A stretch of 64,000 nt of DNA from CAVVZJ01 sp963752755 (GTDB lineage Bacteria > Planctomycetota > Planctomycetia > Isosphaerales > Isosphaeraceae). The notes under the pieces are model-generated. The model saw only the letters and a list, made by a program, of their open reading frames with translations, did not search any database and had not been told where the DNA came from. This document shows positions 50,611 through 60,981 of the stretch, in pieces (position 1 is the stretch's first letter; each line of letters begins with the position of its first letter). The stretch is from positions 434,001 to 498,000 of the forward strand of contig CAVVZJ010000010.1 in the NCBI GenBank assembly GCA_963752755.1, written 5' to 3'. The position numbers and the translations under genes are program-made.

Positions 50611-51575
50611 TCAGGCCTCGGGCAGCTCCAAGGGCAAGGTGAGGGACGCCGCGAGGGGGCGGCGAAGGGCCGCGCGCGAGTAGGCTATGGGGCCGAGGAC
50701 ACCGATGAGGAAGGTGCCGACGCGGAGGAGGAAGCCGCGGGGACCGACGGGGACATAAAACACGTTCGGGGCCCTCGGCGAGAATGAAGGGTGACGGTGG
50801 AAAGGATGATTTCCTCGTCGGTGCCGGCGAGGATCGGCGGGCCGTGGAGGCCGTCGCAGATGCCGCTGGAACCGGCGAAGCGGTCGGGGAGGCGCTCGGC
50901 GACCCAGGTGCCGAGCAGGGGAATGGTGGTGTGCGTGGGACCGCACTGGTTGGAGAATACCACGGGGATGCCCAGGTCGCGGGCGACCCGGGCCGGGATC
51001 TCGGCGGACATTGGCCCGATGTGGCCCATCAGCCAGTGTTTGCGGCCGGTGTGGCGGTTGGCGAAGTCGGGCCAGGCGGCGGCGACGATGGCCAGGTCGA
51101 TCCGATCGCGGTAATCGTCCCAGATCTTGCGATAGATCATATCCGCGCAGATCGCCAACCCGAGCCGGCCCCAGGGCGTCGGCACGACCAGGGGTCCCCT
51201 GCCGGGTCGGAAGCGGAACCGCTCCCAGAAGACGAGGTTCCGTTTCCGATAGACATGGAACTGGCCGTCGGGCAGGCAGACGCCGAGTGCGTCGTAGAGG
51301 TGGCGGCCTTCGCGCTCGACGAAGCCGGCCGCGATCACCATCCGCCAGAGCTGGCTGCGTCGGCGGAGGTGGGCCCAGGTCGGGCCGTCGCGGCCCTCAG
51401 CATACGGGCCGTAATCGGAGAGGAAGCCGTAGCCGGTGTTAAACATTTCCGGCAAGACGGCGAGGCTGGCGCCGCCGAGATGGGCCTGACGAAGCAGGCC
51501 ATCGGCACGTTCGAGGTTTTCGGTAACCGCCAGCAGTTCGGCGGGCATCTGGATGGCAGCAACGTCGAGCTTCAA
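50611..51575 (-). CDS. Nitrilase-family carbon-nitrogen hydrolase with C-terminal membrane helix, frameshifted
   Basis: About 320 residues when reconstructed. The Glu-Lys-Cys triad is visible: LAVLPEMFNTGYGFLSDY (Glu), HVYRKRNLVFWERFRF (Lys) and LGLAICADMIYRKIWDDY (Cys). It would hydrolyse an amide or nitrile. After the catalytic domain, the frame must move by a net two bases near 50770-50790 (two +1 skips, CTT-c-ATT and CCC-g-AAC, or one deletion). It then gives NVFYVPVGPRGFLLRVGTFL and IGVLGPIAYSRAALRR, a possible C-terminal membrane anchor that is unusual in the family. Confidence 0.8.
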
Positions 51576-52329
51576 CGGACTCCACCTCCTGCGTCCCTGG
51601 GGATGGTCCGCGGTGTCGGCTCCGGAGGCGGGACGGGCCCCGGACCGACCAGCCGGGTCGGCATTCCAGGATCACGCCTCTCGGAGGGCGCAGAATTAGT
51701 TATCGGCGGGAGGGGTGGCCGGGCTTGGCCTCAAGAATCATGAATCGCGACCACCGGCCTCCTTGCATGGGTCGATCACGAACGTCGGGGCTAAGACGGT
51801 TGAGCGGTGTCCGTGCCCGACGGGAGAAATCTACCGCAAGTCGGCGAGGATCACCAGAGCAATGCCTCGTTCCCGGGCCGACCGCAGGCCGCGCTGGGCC
51901 CGAGACCGGCCGATGGGGGCGCTTCGAGATATCCAGATAAGTCGGGCGAAAAAAAGATGCATTGGGCCCAGATCCAAGATAAACCTTTAGAGAGCGACAC
52001 TTGAGGAATGTCGGTCCCAAAAAAATTCCTGCGGGTCAGTTTTCTTGCTTGGCATCACCGGAGAGGCGCGAGAAGGTCAACGCATCTTGATCCGGTGGCT
52101 TCACAGCCATCGTCAACACCCCCCTGGCCTCGATCTGGCCAAGTGGATCTCTCCCCCCCAAGCAGTCACAGAATGAGCGCGGCCAGCGCGCCGCATGTGC
52201 TACGCACCTGGTCTCGGGACCGGGGCCGAGGCCGGGCGGCGCCCGAAACGATCGGAGATCGACCTTGTATCGATAGGCGTTTGCCGGAGGCGGTCCTGAT
52301 TCTCCCTGGTCAACGGTCGAAACCTGCCG
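51576..52329. other. Long intergenic region
   Basis: About 750 bases without a supported gene. It has A-rich stretches (GAAAAAAAGATGC near 51950 and CCCAAAAAAATTCC near 52016) and a weak hairpin (CGACA / TGTCG near 51998-52015). Open frames cross it on both strands but have no recognisable domain. Confidence 0.4.
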
Positions 52330-52628
52330 GGAGGGAGTTCCGTCGGGCGTTCACTCGGATCGAACTGCTGATCGTCATCGGCGGCTGCAAGCCGTCGGGA
52401 TCGTGTTCGTCGTGGGTCTCGCGGCGGAGAGTCGCAACACCACGCTGGCCGATGGACTGGTCGCGGGTTTGCGAGGAGGCGGACTGGGCCGGGGTGCGGG
52501 CTTAAGCCGTGGGGCTTGGCGAGCGGGATTATCAGCGTCGGGGGTGGGGGTGGCGGCTGGAGTTGCTTTGGGTGCAGGCGTGGCTCTGATCGTCGCGCCG
52601 GTCGATGACCGCTGCGGTGCCCGCTCAC
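52330..52628 (+). pseudogene. Prepilin-like N-terminus, probably degraded
   Basis: The frame encodes GREFRRAFTRIELLIVIGG, the basic leader, cleavage site and Glu5 of a type IV prepilin (compare RRAFTLIELLVVI of the large planctomycete DUF1559 families). After the helix start the frame must move to continue as VGIVFVVGLAAESRNTTLAD, then the sequence becomes Gly/Ala-rich. There is no C-terminal pilin body before the next gene. It is either a short pseudopilin or a broken remnant. Confidence 0.4.
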
Positions 52629-53099
52629 TCAGAACCCGAAGAAGCCGAGGATGCCGCGGCGGCGCTCGGGCGGAGGCTGCTTGCCCTGGCTGCGGAGGGT
52701 CTCGCCGCGCTGGAGGAGGGCGTTGGGGTCGGGGTTCTGGGCGACAGGCATCTTGTAGACGAATTCACGTTCGTCACGGATGTTGAATGGCACGAGGTTC
52801 TCGGTGAAGAAGTCGGTCAGGGCGTTGTCGTACCAGGGTGCGGGGAAGGGCTGGATGATCCGCTGGGTCTGGTAGCCGTCAGCGACGAGAACGATCTCGC
52901 GGGGCTCGTAGTAAGTGTAACTCTGGGAGACCGGCGATGGCCCGAGTTCCTGGCTGTTGACATAGACGAGCGCACCGGGCGGGTCGGTCCGGATCGTGTA
53001 GCGGCGGGTGACGCAGCCGGTCAGGCCGAGGCCGGTCCAGGCGAGGAGGAGGGCGGTCGCCAGGCGGCGGCGTCGGGACCACGAGACGGACCGGGACAT
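52629..53099 (-). CDS. PEGA-domain lipoprotein
   Basis: 156 residues from ATG 53099; an in-frame ATG at 53249 would put the signal peptide too far inside. The signal ATALLLAWTGLGLTGC has the lipobox LTGC. The PEGA domain reads YTIRTDPPGALVYVNSQELG, SPVSQSYTYYEPREIVLVA and DGYQTQRIIQPFP. It is a small beta-sandwich common in surface lipoproteins of planctomycetes. It ends with a basic RRRGILGFFGF. It has no frame change. Confidence 0.85.
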   Translation of the reverse strand: MSRSVSWSRRRRLATALLLAWTGLGLTGCVTRRYTIRTDPPGALVYVNSQELGPSPVSQSYTYYEPREIVLVADGYQTQRIIQPFPAPWYDNALTDFFTENLVPFNIRDEREFVYKMPVAQNPDPNALLQRGETLRSQGKQPPPERRRGILGFFGF

Positions 53100-53395
53100 G
53101 CGGGGTCCTCCCTGCCTACTTTTGGCTCGGGGACGACGTCGGGCGGTCGGGTGGGTGCGTCGTTGGAGGAACCCGAAGACGTGAAGGGCTCGTTTGCGAT
53201 GTGGGACATCCGCCTCCCGGGCGGAGCGGGGGGATTCTAGCCCGGGCACCCCGACCGGGCAAGGCGACTTGGCGCGGTCGGGGCCGGCCTGCGAAGATGG
53301 CCGCTTTCCTGCGGGAAAGCCTCGCCGGAGGTTCCGGTGCTGGGGGCTGGCAGCGCCCGTCGAGTCTCCACGAGCGGTTCCGAATCCCTCCTGAC

Positions 53396-54907
53396 ATGGA
53401 AGCCGACTGGACCATGCGCATCTCCTCTGACGTCGTGGCTCTCGGGAGCGTGGAAGCCCAGTGGCTGGCCGTCGGCGTCTTCGACGGCAAGCCGGACCCG
53501 CGGTCGGCCCCCGCGGACACGGCTCTGGGCGAGTTGATCGGGCAATTGATCGCCTCGAAGGATATCAGCGGATCGGTCGGCGAGACGACGCCGTTCTTCA
53601 AGCTTGGAGTCGAGGCGAGGAACGTGCTGGCATTCGGGCTTGGGACGGCGGAGAAGTTCGACGCCGGGGCCGCCTTCCACGCGGGCGTGGCGGTCGGCAA
53701 GCGGCTGGCGGCGAAGCCGAAGGGGACGGTGGCCGTCGTGGTGCCGGAGGTCGCGGAGACTCCGGCGATCGTTTCGGCCTTGACGGAGGGCGTCCTGGTC
53801 GGCACGCAGGGGCCGGGACTGAAGAAGACGGAGCCGGCGCGGCATGCGTTTGAGGAACTGAAGATCGTCGTGCCGACGGGCGGTACCCTGGACGCGGCGG
53901 CTCTCGCAGCGATCGTGAGGCGCTCGGAGGTCGTTGGTGAGGCAGTCAACCGGGCGCGTTGGCTGGTGAACCTGCCGCCCTCGGAGAAGGCGCCGGAGGT
54001 GCTCGCGAACTGGATCGCGGAGGAGGCGCGGGCGGTCGGGGGCACGGTCGAGGTCTGGGACCGCGAGCGGATCGCGGCCGAGCGATTCGGGGGTCTGCTG
54101 GGGGTCTCGGCTGGCTCGGCGAAGCCGCCGGCGTTCGTGGTGCTGGAGTACCAGGGAGCGGGGGAGTCGCCGGCGCTGGCCCTGGTGGGCAAGGGCGTGA
54201 CGTTCGACTCGGGCGGTCTCTCGCTGAAGCCGTCGGCGTCGATGGAGGACATGAAGGCCGACATGACCGGTGCGGCGGTCGTGGCGGCAACGCTTCAGGC
54301 CGTGGCGAAGTTGAATCTGCCGGTGAATCTCCGCGGCTACATCCCGTTGACCGAGAACATGACCGGCGGTGATGCAATGAAGCTGGGTGACGTGCTTACG
54401 ATGCGCAACGGCACGACTGTCGAGGTGCTCAACACCGATGCCGAAGGTCGCTTGATCCTGGCCGATGCCCTGGCATTCGCCACCGAGCAGAAGCCGGCCC
54501 GCATCCTCGACCTGGCGACCTTGACCGGCGCCTGCATGGTGGCTCTCGGGCCGAAGGTCGCGGGTCTGTTCAGCAACGACGCCGGGTTCGCCGGTGCCCT
54601 GCTGTCCGCGTGCCGGAAGACCGGCGAGCGCGCCTGGCGAATGCCGCTCGACGACGACTACGAGGAATTGCTCAAGAGCAACGTGGCCGATTGCAAGAAC
54701 GTCGGCGGTAAGTGGGGCGGCGCGATCACGGCGGCCAAGTTTCTTCAGAAGTTTGTCAGCGGGCTGCCCTGGGTCCACCTCGACATCGCCGGCCCAAGCT
54801 GGTCGGACTCCGAGAACGCGGTCCGCGACGCTGGCGGCACCGGCTGCTTCGTCCGGACCCTCGTCGCTCTGGCGGAGAATCTGGCGACGGGCGAGGCGTC
54901 GGCCTGA
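53396..54907 (+). CDS. pepA: Leucyl aminopeptidase (M17) PepA
   Basis: About 503 residues, uninterrupted. The N-terminal macro-like domain (LGSVEAQWLAVGVFDGK-type sequence) leads to the catalytic domain with LVGKGVTFDSGGLSLKPSAS (metal-binding Lys and Asp), MEDMKADMTGAAVV and the signature VLNTDAEGRLILADAL, then LDLATLTGACMVALG. It releases N-terminal residues using two metal ions in the cytoplasm. Starts at ATG 53396 or ATG 53414 are both reasonable; the second gives MRISSDVVALGS. Confidence 0.95.
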   Translation: MEADWTMRISSDVVALGSVEAQWLAVGVFDGKPDPRSAPADTALGELIGQLIASKDISGSVGETTPFFKLGVEARNVLAFGLGTAEKFDAGAAFHAGVAVGKRLAAKPKGTVAVVVPEVAETPAIVSALTEGVLVGTQGPGLKKTEPARHAFEELKIVVPTGGTLDAAALAAIVRRSEVVGEAVNRARWLVNLPPSEKAPEVLANWIAEEARAVGGTVEVWDRERIAAERFGGLLGVSAGSAKPPAFVVLEYQGAGESPALALVGKGVTFDSGGLSLKPSASMEDMKADMTGAAVVAATLQAVAKLNLPVNLRGYIPLTENMTGGDAMKLGDVLTMRNGTTVEVLNTDAEGRLILADALAFATEQKPARILDLATLTGACMVALGPKVAGLFSNDAGFAGALLSACRKTGERAWRMPLDDDYEELLKSNVADCKNVGGKWGGAITAAKFLQKFVSGLPWVHLDIAGPSWSDSENAVRDAGGTGCFVRTLVALAENLATGEASA

Positions 54908-55065
54908 CCCCCATCGGGAGATCGACAAACAGGCCCCTCCGGGCGGCTGATCGTCGTTGCCGGGCCGTCTGTCGGTGTGGCGGCGATCCTCGGGCGTCTG
55001 GTACAGTTGGGTTTTCCGACGGAATCGTCGCGTGCAACCGTCCCTTGACCCTGGAGTCCCGTTCC

Positions 55066-55404
55066 GTGGCCGAGACCGAAGTCGCCGTGAATCCGAAGGC
55101 CGTGGACCCCCGCCGGAGCCCGTCGTATCCCCAGCGCGTCCACATCCGGGAACGTGCCGAGTGGCAGGCGCTGCTTCAATCGTGGGAAGTCCGCATCGCC
55201 GAGGCCCGCGGGCAACTGCCCGCGAAGGCCGACCGGGCCGCTGCCGAGAAGCTTTATGCCCAGATGCTCGGCGCACGTGACCAGATCGCTGACGCGGTCA
55301 AGCGGCTCCCGATGGAAGTCGGCTCGCTGTACGACGAGGACCGGCATCGGGTCGCCGAGGCCGTCGCGGCGATGGAGCGACTGTTCACACGGTGGAACGG
55401 CTGA
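55066..55404 (+). CDS. Small hypothetical helical protein
   Basis: 112 residues from GTG 55066. It is helical and charged (AEWQALLQSWEVRIAEARGQ, AEKLYAQMLGARDQIADAVK, EDRHRVAEAVAAMERLFTRW). Composition is balanced and differs from the Arg/Pro-rich shadow frames, which supports it. No family is recognised. A hairpin follows at 55447. Confidence 0.5.
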   Translation: MAETEVAVNPKAVDPRRSPSYPQRVHIRERAEWQALLQSWEVRIAEARGQLPAKADRAAAEKLYAQMLGARDQIADAVKRLPMEVGSLYDEDRHRVAEAVAAMERLFTRWNG

Positions 55405-55774
55405 TCCGGACCGGATCGAACCCAGCACGACCCACGGGAAAAGGCTCCGGTCGCCGGGATGACCTTCCCGGCGACCGGGCTGGCGGGGTTGAAAGGCGCC
55501 GCCTGGGCGAGGTGTGCGGAAGACCCCCGCGGCGCGGATCGGCCGGGCACTGGCCGCCTGATCCCCTGGCCGGTCCCTGGGAGGACCTCTCGCTGCCCCC
55601 TGGCTGATACCGGCTCTCCCCGGAATGTTCCTGGCGTGGCGGGAGAATCTTCGGCCTGTGGAATGCATGCAGGGAAGCCGCCTGCGCCTGCCCGCACGGG
55701 ATGCTTTCCAGCCTCGCATCGATCGGTCGCCGACGAGCCCGAAGCCCGACTCCAATGACCCGGAGCCCTCTCCC
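55405..55774. other. Intergenic region
   Basis: About 370 bases with the hairpin at 55447-55478 and the presumed promoter of the lipoprotein gene. An in-frame ATG at 55625 could extend the next gene, but the signal peptide argues for ATG 55775. Confidence 0.4.
55447..55478. terminator. Perfect 12-bp hairpin
   Basis: CCGGTCGCCGGG pairs with CCCGGCGACCGG around an 8-base loop, 43 bases after the small helical gene. No T-run follows. Confidence 0.45.
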
Positions 55775-57319
55775 ATGAGCCCGACCCGCAAGTTGGCCCT
55801 GCTCCTCATACTGCTTCCGCTCGGGTCAGCCGGCTGTTCGGAGAGCCACGACCCACCGGCTCGCGGCGCCGATCGATCGGTGGCGAGCCTCGATCGACCG
55901 ATTCCGAGCACGGAACCAGCGAGTCCGATCACCGAGTCGCCGGTGACGGCCGCGGTGACAGCCGACCTACCCGCCGAGGGCCTGGTCCCCCTTTCCTCCG
56001 ACACCCCGGCCGAACCGGCGAGCGACACCCTGGCCAAAGCCGAGTCCGACACCCCGGCCGAAGCGGCGACCGACACTCCGGGCTCCCCCCCTCTGAAGCT
56101 TGATACTCCGGCCACCGGGCCGAACGCGCCGATCAGCCTGGCGGTCCGCAAGACCCCGCTCTTCCAGGTCGCCTGGACGGAGCGTGTCGATCACCTTCCG
56201 AAGCTGCGCGACTCCGCGAAGTACATCGCACGCTATGGCGACCGCGGGCTCGATAACGTCTGGGGGTTCCCGTGGAACGGCTACCAGCAGGGCATGCCGT
56301 ACAACGTCGTGGACAAGACGACGCCGATGGTGAAGGTGCCCTGCACGCCGCTCTGGGGAGGCAAACCGTACACGATCGAGGCCCGCGTGCCGGCCAATCC
56401 GATGATCGAGAACCCGGTGGATTGCCACCTCCTGATCCTCTCACCGGATGACGGCAAGCTCTGGGAGTTCTGGCAGGCGTCGCGCGAGTCCAACGGAACC
56501 TGGAAGTCGAACGGCGGGGTGGCGTGGGACCTCGCCAAATCCCCTCACGAGCAGCGTCCCGAGGGCCGCGACTCGGCCGACGCCGCCGGCCTGCCGATCC
56601 TGCCCGGGGTGATTTGTTATGACGAGGTGGCCCGGGCAGCGGCACAACGGAACGGTACGATTGGCCACGCGATCCGGGTCGCCTACCCCAATAACGCGAA
56701 CGCTCCTGGCTGGTATAAGCTCCCCGCCCATGCCACGCCGAACAACTTCGACGCGAACCCCTGGGCCGTGCCGATGGGAGCACGAATCCGCGTCCGCCGC
56801 GACCTCGACCTCTCCCGGTTCTCCAAGACCAACCAGGTGATCCTGCGGACCTTGCAGGTCTATGGCGGCATCTGCGCCGACGGCACCGGCCGGACCGAGG
56901 GCTGGTCAATCCAGGGGCACCCCGATCCCCGCTGGGACGCCGACGACCTGATGCAGCTTCGCGAGGTGCCCACCACGGACCTCGAAATCGTGGACGACGG
57001 GCTCTGGGGACCGGCCTGGAAGGTGCATGTCTCGCCCGGCCCCTACCGGGTCGGCCAGCCGATCACCGTCAAGGCCGAGCTGATCCAGCCGCCGCCCGCG
57101 ATCAGCGTCCTTGGGGCGAGGCCGGCATTCAAGGCTCCCTCCGGGAAGGAGGAGACCTGCACGCCCTGGATCATCGATCTCTCGGCCAAGTCGAAGTCGG
57201 GCGAGACCCGATTCATCCCGTCCGAAGCCGGCACCTACCAGCTCGGCTGGCAAAGCTGGTCGGGGGAGAACCACGGTCGCAAGGCCCCCCAGCCGGTCGC
57301 GATCAAGGTTCGCCCCTGA
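55775..57319 (+). CDS. Large lipoprotein with Ser/Thr/Pro-rich repeats, unknown
   Basis: 514 residues from ATG 55775. The signal LALLLILLPLGSAGC has the lipobox SAGC. A low-complexity linker with SDTPAE-type repeats spans about residues 60-115. The globular part has DNVWGFPWNGYQQGMPYNVV, DCHLLILSPDDGKLWEFWQA, DSADAAGLPILPGVICYDEV, IGHAIRVAYPNNANA and YKLPAHA. This DAAGLPxLPG family is found in exported proteins of several phyla, with no function I can state. The C-terminal 130 residues form a second, beta-rich domain. No frame change is present. Confidence 0.7.
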   Translation: MSPTRKLALLLILLPLGSAGCSESHDPPARGADRSVASLDRPIPSTEPASPITESPVTAAVTADLPAEGLVPLSSDTPAEPASDTLAKAESDTPAEAATDTPGSPPLKLDTPATGPNAPISLAVRKTPLFQVAWTERVDHLPKLRDSAKYIARYGDRGLDNVWGFPWNGYQQGMPYNVVDKTTPMVKVPCTPLWGGKPYTIEARVPANPMIENPVDCHLLILSPDDGKLWEFWQASRESNGTWKSNGGVAWDLAKSPHEQRPEGRDSADAAGLPILPGVICYDEVARAAAQRNGTIGHAIRVAYPNNANAPGWYKLPAHATPNNFDANPWAVPMGARIRVRRDLDLSRFSKTNQVILRTLQVYGGICADGTGRTEGWSIQGHPDPRWDADDLMQLREVPTTDLEIVDDGLWGPAWKVHVSPGPYRVGQPITVKAELIQPPPAISVLGARPAFKAPSGKEETCTPWIIDLSAKSKSGETRFIPSEAGTYQLGWQSWSGENHGRKAPQPVAIKVRP

Positions 57320-57333
57320 GTTGATCGTGATGG

Positions 57334-57357
57334 GGGACAGCCGGTGCTGGCTGTCCC
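57334..57357. terminator. Hairpin between convergent genes
   Basis: GGGACAGCC pairs with GGCTGTCCC around a 6-base loop, 15 bases after the large lipoprotein gene and before the end of the zinc-ribbon gene. It may serve both directions. Confidence 0.55.
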
Positions 57358-57383
57358 ACCGTGACGGGAATCTGACGTATTGC

Positions 57384-57797
57384 CTACGTCTCGCCCGCAC
57401 GCCGACGTTCCGCATGCGATCGGCGAGGCGTGCCGCGGTGGGCTTCTCGATGTGCCACCCGGCAAACGCGACAACGGATCGCGGTCGAATAGATCGAGCC
57501 CTTCGCGATCTCGTACCACCACTTCTGCTGCCTGGCCGTCCAGACCTCCCTCCGACCGCAATCGACACAAACGAATTCGAGGTCGTCATAGTAGAGGGGC
57601 GGGTCGTAGGAGTTGTTGGCGGCTTGCTCGCCGGGATCGGCCGGGATGCGACCGCGAGGGCACTCGACCCGCGGCTCAGCTTCGCGAAGGTAACGTGGAA
57701 TCCGCCTCCGATGCCTGGCCAACGCTGGTCCTCCCCCGGTCTCTTCACGTCGGGTAAGCGGAGGCCCCCCGACACGATTCTTCCCTGACTCCGACAC
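57384..57797 (-). CDS. Zinc-ribbon protein
   Basis: Up to 137 residues. The C-terminal half has the zinc-ribbon pattern of the PF13451 type: DLEFVCVDCGRREVWTARQQ, WWYEIAKGS and IRCRVCR, with two CxxC pairs. The N-terminal half is basic and could be out of frame or too long; a start nearer the ribbon (around 57620) is possible. Nucleic-acid or protein binding is likely. Confidence 0.6.
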   Translation of the reverse strand: MSESGKNRVGGPPLTRREETGGGPALARHRRRIPRYLREAEPRVECPRGRIPADPGEQAANNSYDPPLYYDDLEFVCVDCGRREVWTARQQKWWYEIAKGSIYSTAIRCRVCRVAHREAHRGTPRRSHAERRRAGET

Positions 57798-57842
57798 ACC
57801 CGGGCTGCTGACGGTTCGGGCGCAACGATCCGCTGGCGAGGC

Positions 57843-60376
57843 TCATTTCCAGGACTCCAGCAAGCGCCTCGCTTCCGCGCAACCGAGCCGGGCGGCCTGT
57901 TCGGCGAGGCGAACAGCCTGCTCGCGATCGCCGAGGGCGAACCGGGCGAGAGCCAGATTGTAGAGGAGCTTTCCTCGGGTCAGGCGACCGGGCTGGGTGC
58001 GAAGGGCTCGCTCGAAATCGGCGATGGCGTCGAGGCTCCGACCGGCCTTGTAGGCGAGGATGCCCCGGTTCAGGAGGGCCGGGGCGAGTTCGGGGGCCAG
58101 GTCGAGGGCGTGTGTGTAGTCGCGATGCGCGTCCACGATCTGGCCCAGGGCCTCGAAGGCGAGGGCGCGGTTGTAGCGGCAGATCGCGGACTCGGGCTTC
58201 AAGGCGATGCAGACCCGAAACGCGTCAATCGCGTCCTCGAAATGCCCGAGGTGGTAGGAGCAAAGGCCGAGGTAGAAGTTCGACCAGAAATCTTGCGGCC
58301 GCGCGTCGAGGGCCTCGCGAAACTCGGAGGCCGCGGCCTCAATCCGACCGGAACGGAGATCGAAGCGGCCGAGGTCGTAGTGCTCCCAGGCCGACCGGCC
58401 GGGCTGTACCGGAGCCATGGTCGGAGCCAGGCCGGACGGCGAGGCCAGCCGGTCGCGACGCCCGACGAGGGCGGGACTGGGGCCGAATTCGCCTCTCGGC
58501 CTCATCAAGGACCCGGAGGGCCTCCCGACGCGCCTCGACGGCCTCCCCGGAAGCAGCGAGGCGACCTGCGAGGTCGGCCCAGACGAGGACCAGCTCGAGC
58601 AGATCGCGATGGATCCGTTGCTCCGAACGAGGATCGAGTGGGTGCCCCTCGGCGGCAAGGAGGTCCGCCCGGCGCTGCCAGATCGCCTGGCAGAACCGGA
58701 CGAGCGAACGGGCTTCGTCCATCGGGGGCAGTTCGAGGCCGTAGCGATAGCGGACGCGGTCGGCCGTTTCGTGGAGGGCCTCGGCGAGCTGACCGCGTCG
58801 GGCGAGTCGAAGCTCGCGGTTCAGGGCGCTCCTCAAAGCCGCAAAGAACGGCCAGGCGGGAGCGTCGTCGAGCCCGCGGCTCAGGGAGAGCACCGCCTCG
58901 TCGTACTTGCCACCGACGCGGTCGGTGCGACCGACCCGCAAGGTCTCGTTCAGACGTTCGATCTGCTGGCGGACTAGGTAGGCGGCCAACGTCGAGGCCA
59001 CGGACAACGGCCAGCAAGATCGACAGCCCGCTGACGCCCCAGGCGAAGGCGTTCGGATGGCGGCGACGCCACTTCCGCCAGCGTTCGAGGGGGCTGCGGT
59101 TGCGGACCCCGCGCAGGGGCAGGTGGTTCAGCTCGCGGCGAAGGTCCTCCGCCAGGGTCGCGGCATCCTCGTAGCGATCGCGAGGGTCGGTCGCCAGGCA
59201 CTTACAGATGACGTCCGCCAGGCCGACGCTGACACCCGAAGGCCGGCGGAATGTGGGGGGCTTGCCTGGCTCGTCAGGCTCGGGACCGCCGGCGGTCAGG
59301 GCGTCGCGGAGCAGGAGGCCGAGTGCAAAGATGTCCGTCCGCCGGTCCACGGCGCCGGGTACGGGCTGACCTTCGGCGACCGCCTGCATGGCCGATTGCT
59401 GCTCGGGCGACATCCAGCCCGGCGTCCCCCCGAGGCGATCGGCGACGAGCTCGCCGGCCCGGAGCGGTCCGCGGGCGAGATGGAAGTCGAGCAGCATCGG
59501 CTGGCCGTCGGAGGTGATCAGGACGTTCGACGGCTTGAGGTCCATGTGGACCAGGCCGCGAGCGTGGGCATAATGCAACGCATCGGCCAGGCAGGCGGCG
59601 ATCCAGACGACCGCCTGGACGTACGAGGCCTGCTCCAGGCTCCGGCGAAACGGCCCGTCGGCCGGCGGTGAGGCGGGGGTAGTCGCGGGTGTTGCTGATC
59701 GAGCGTCTCGACCAGGAGCTTGCCCGAACGCTGCTCCAGGGGAAACCCCTCCAGATCCCGGAGCACCTGCGCAAGGCTCGCGCCGCCGAGGTAGGGCATG
59801 CAGAGGACCGCGCAAGCCCCGCTCGACGAACGCATGCTCGGAGAAGAGCGGGACGATATGCGTGTGTCGCAGGCGGGCCAGCGCGAGGTGCTCCTGCTGG
59901 TCGCCCGGGATGACCTTCACGACGACCGGCCGGTCGGCGAGGCCCGGGTCGGTGGCGAGGAAGGTGCGACCGGCCGCGCCACGGCCCAGCTCGGCGAGCA
60001 GGACGAACGGCCCGAGGGTCGTGCCGACCTCCGGGAAGACGGCCGAGGCGCCGGAGGGACGGAGCAGCCGGTCGCAGTCGAAGAGGTCGCGGATCTCCTC
60101 GGCCCAGCGGGGATAGCGGCGCGACGACCTCGGTCGTATCGACCTCCAGGCCCGCCTCGCGGCGGAGGCAGGCTTCCTCGTAGATCAGGCGGAGGGCCGT
60201 CTCGGGATCGACGCCGGGATTGGCGGCCAGGAGTTCCCCGGCGGTGACGCGATCGCCCCGGCTCCAGGCGTCGGCCATCGCGGCGACCTGCCGCGAGGCC
60301 CAGCCGCCGCCTTCGGGCTGGCCGACGTCCGGGCGTCGACGGCACGGCCGGGCGTCGGTCGATCGGAACGGGGCAT
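57843..60376 (-). CDS. Ser/Thr protein kinase with membrane helix and TPRs, frameshifted
   Basis: About 840 residues when reconstructed. A helical N-terminus (WSRGDRVTAGELLAANPGVD) precedes a Hanks-type kinase: glycine loop LAELGRGAAGRTFLATDPG, VVVKVIP (catalytic Lys), RGLVHMDLKPSNVLITSDGQ (HMD instead of HRD), LLDFHLARG (DFH instead of DFG) and GTPGWMSPEQQ. A transmembrane helix (AWGVSGLSILLAVV) and C-terminal TPRs (DFWSNFYLGLCSYHLGHFED, ICRYNRALAFEALGQI, LLNRGILAYKAGRSLDAI) follow. About seven +1 skips are needed (for example GCG-c-CGC, CGC-g-GTC, CTC-g-ATC, GTC-c-GTG, GAG-a-GGC). It starts 10 bases after the sigma factor gene, so the pair is co-transcribed. Confidence 0.82.
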
Positions 60377-60386
60377 CCCGGCTCCC

Positions 60387-60981
60387 TCAGTCGGTCGAGG
60401 CCAGGTCGCGGTTGATGCTCCGCCGCGTGATCGGAGAGCCGACGGGCCAGGTCGTAGAGGATGCGGCGGACGCTCCCCTCATGGAGGCCCGTCCGTGCGG
60501 CGATCTCGTTGATCCGGAGCCCTTCCATCCGCAGTCGCACGATCTCCCGGTGAGCCGGCGAACACGACCGGTGGACCTGCTCCCAGAACTCGCGTCCCTG
60601 CGCCACCTGGCTCGGCCGGGGCAGGTCGGACTGCGGCAAGTCGCGCGGCTCGGTCTCGACGAGGGACTGCTCCCGCTCCAGGCCGGGGCGGTGCTTCTGG
60701 TAGCGATCGGCCAGCCGTCGCCAGGCGACTCGCCGGAGGAAGGCGAAGAGCTGGGCGCGGCCGTCGAACCGCCAGTCGCCCTTGCGGAGCCCGTCGAGGA
60801 CGTCGGCGAAGACCGACTGCACGACGTCCATCGAGTCGATCTTCGAACGGAGCCGCCGCGCCAGTCGCCGGCGGACCGCGATCCGCAGGTATGGCTCATA
60901 AGCGAGCAGGACCCGCTCGACCGCCTCGGCGTCGCCTTCGTTGAGGCGACCGATCCAGTGCTCCAGCGAGTCGTCGTTCAT
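60387..60981 (-). CDS. ECF-family sigma factor
   Basis: About 197 residues. Region 2 reads AVERVLLAYEPYLRIAVRR, SMDVVQSVFADVLDGL and FDGRAQLFAFLRRVAWRRLA. Region 4 has a helix-turn-helix MEGLRINEIAARTGLHEGSV followed by RRILYDLARRL. The written frame runs past the natural end; one skip at TCC-g-ATC gives a stop at 60387. ATG 60981 overlaps the upstream gene stop (ATGA). Its position between a surface-protein gene and a kinase gene suggests kinase-controlled sigma activity. Confidence 0.85.
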
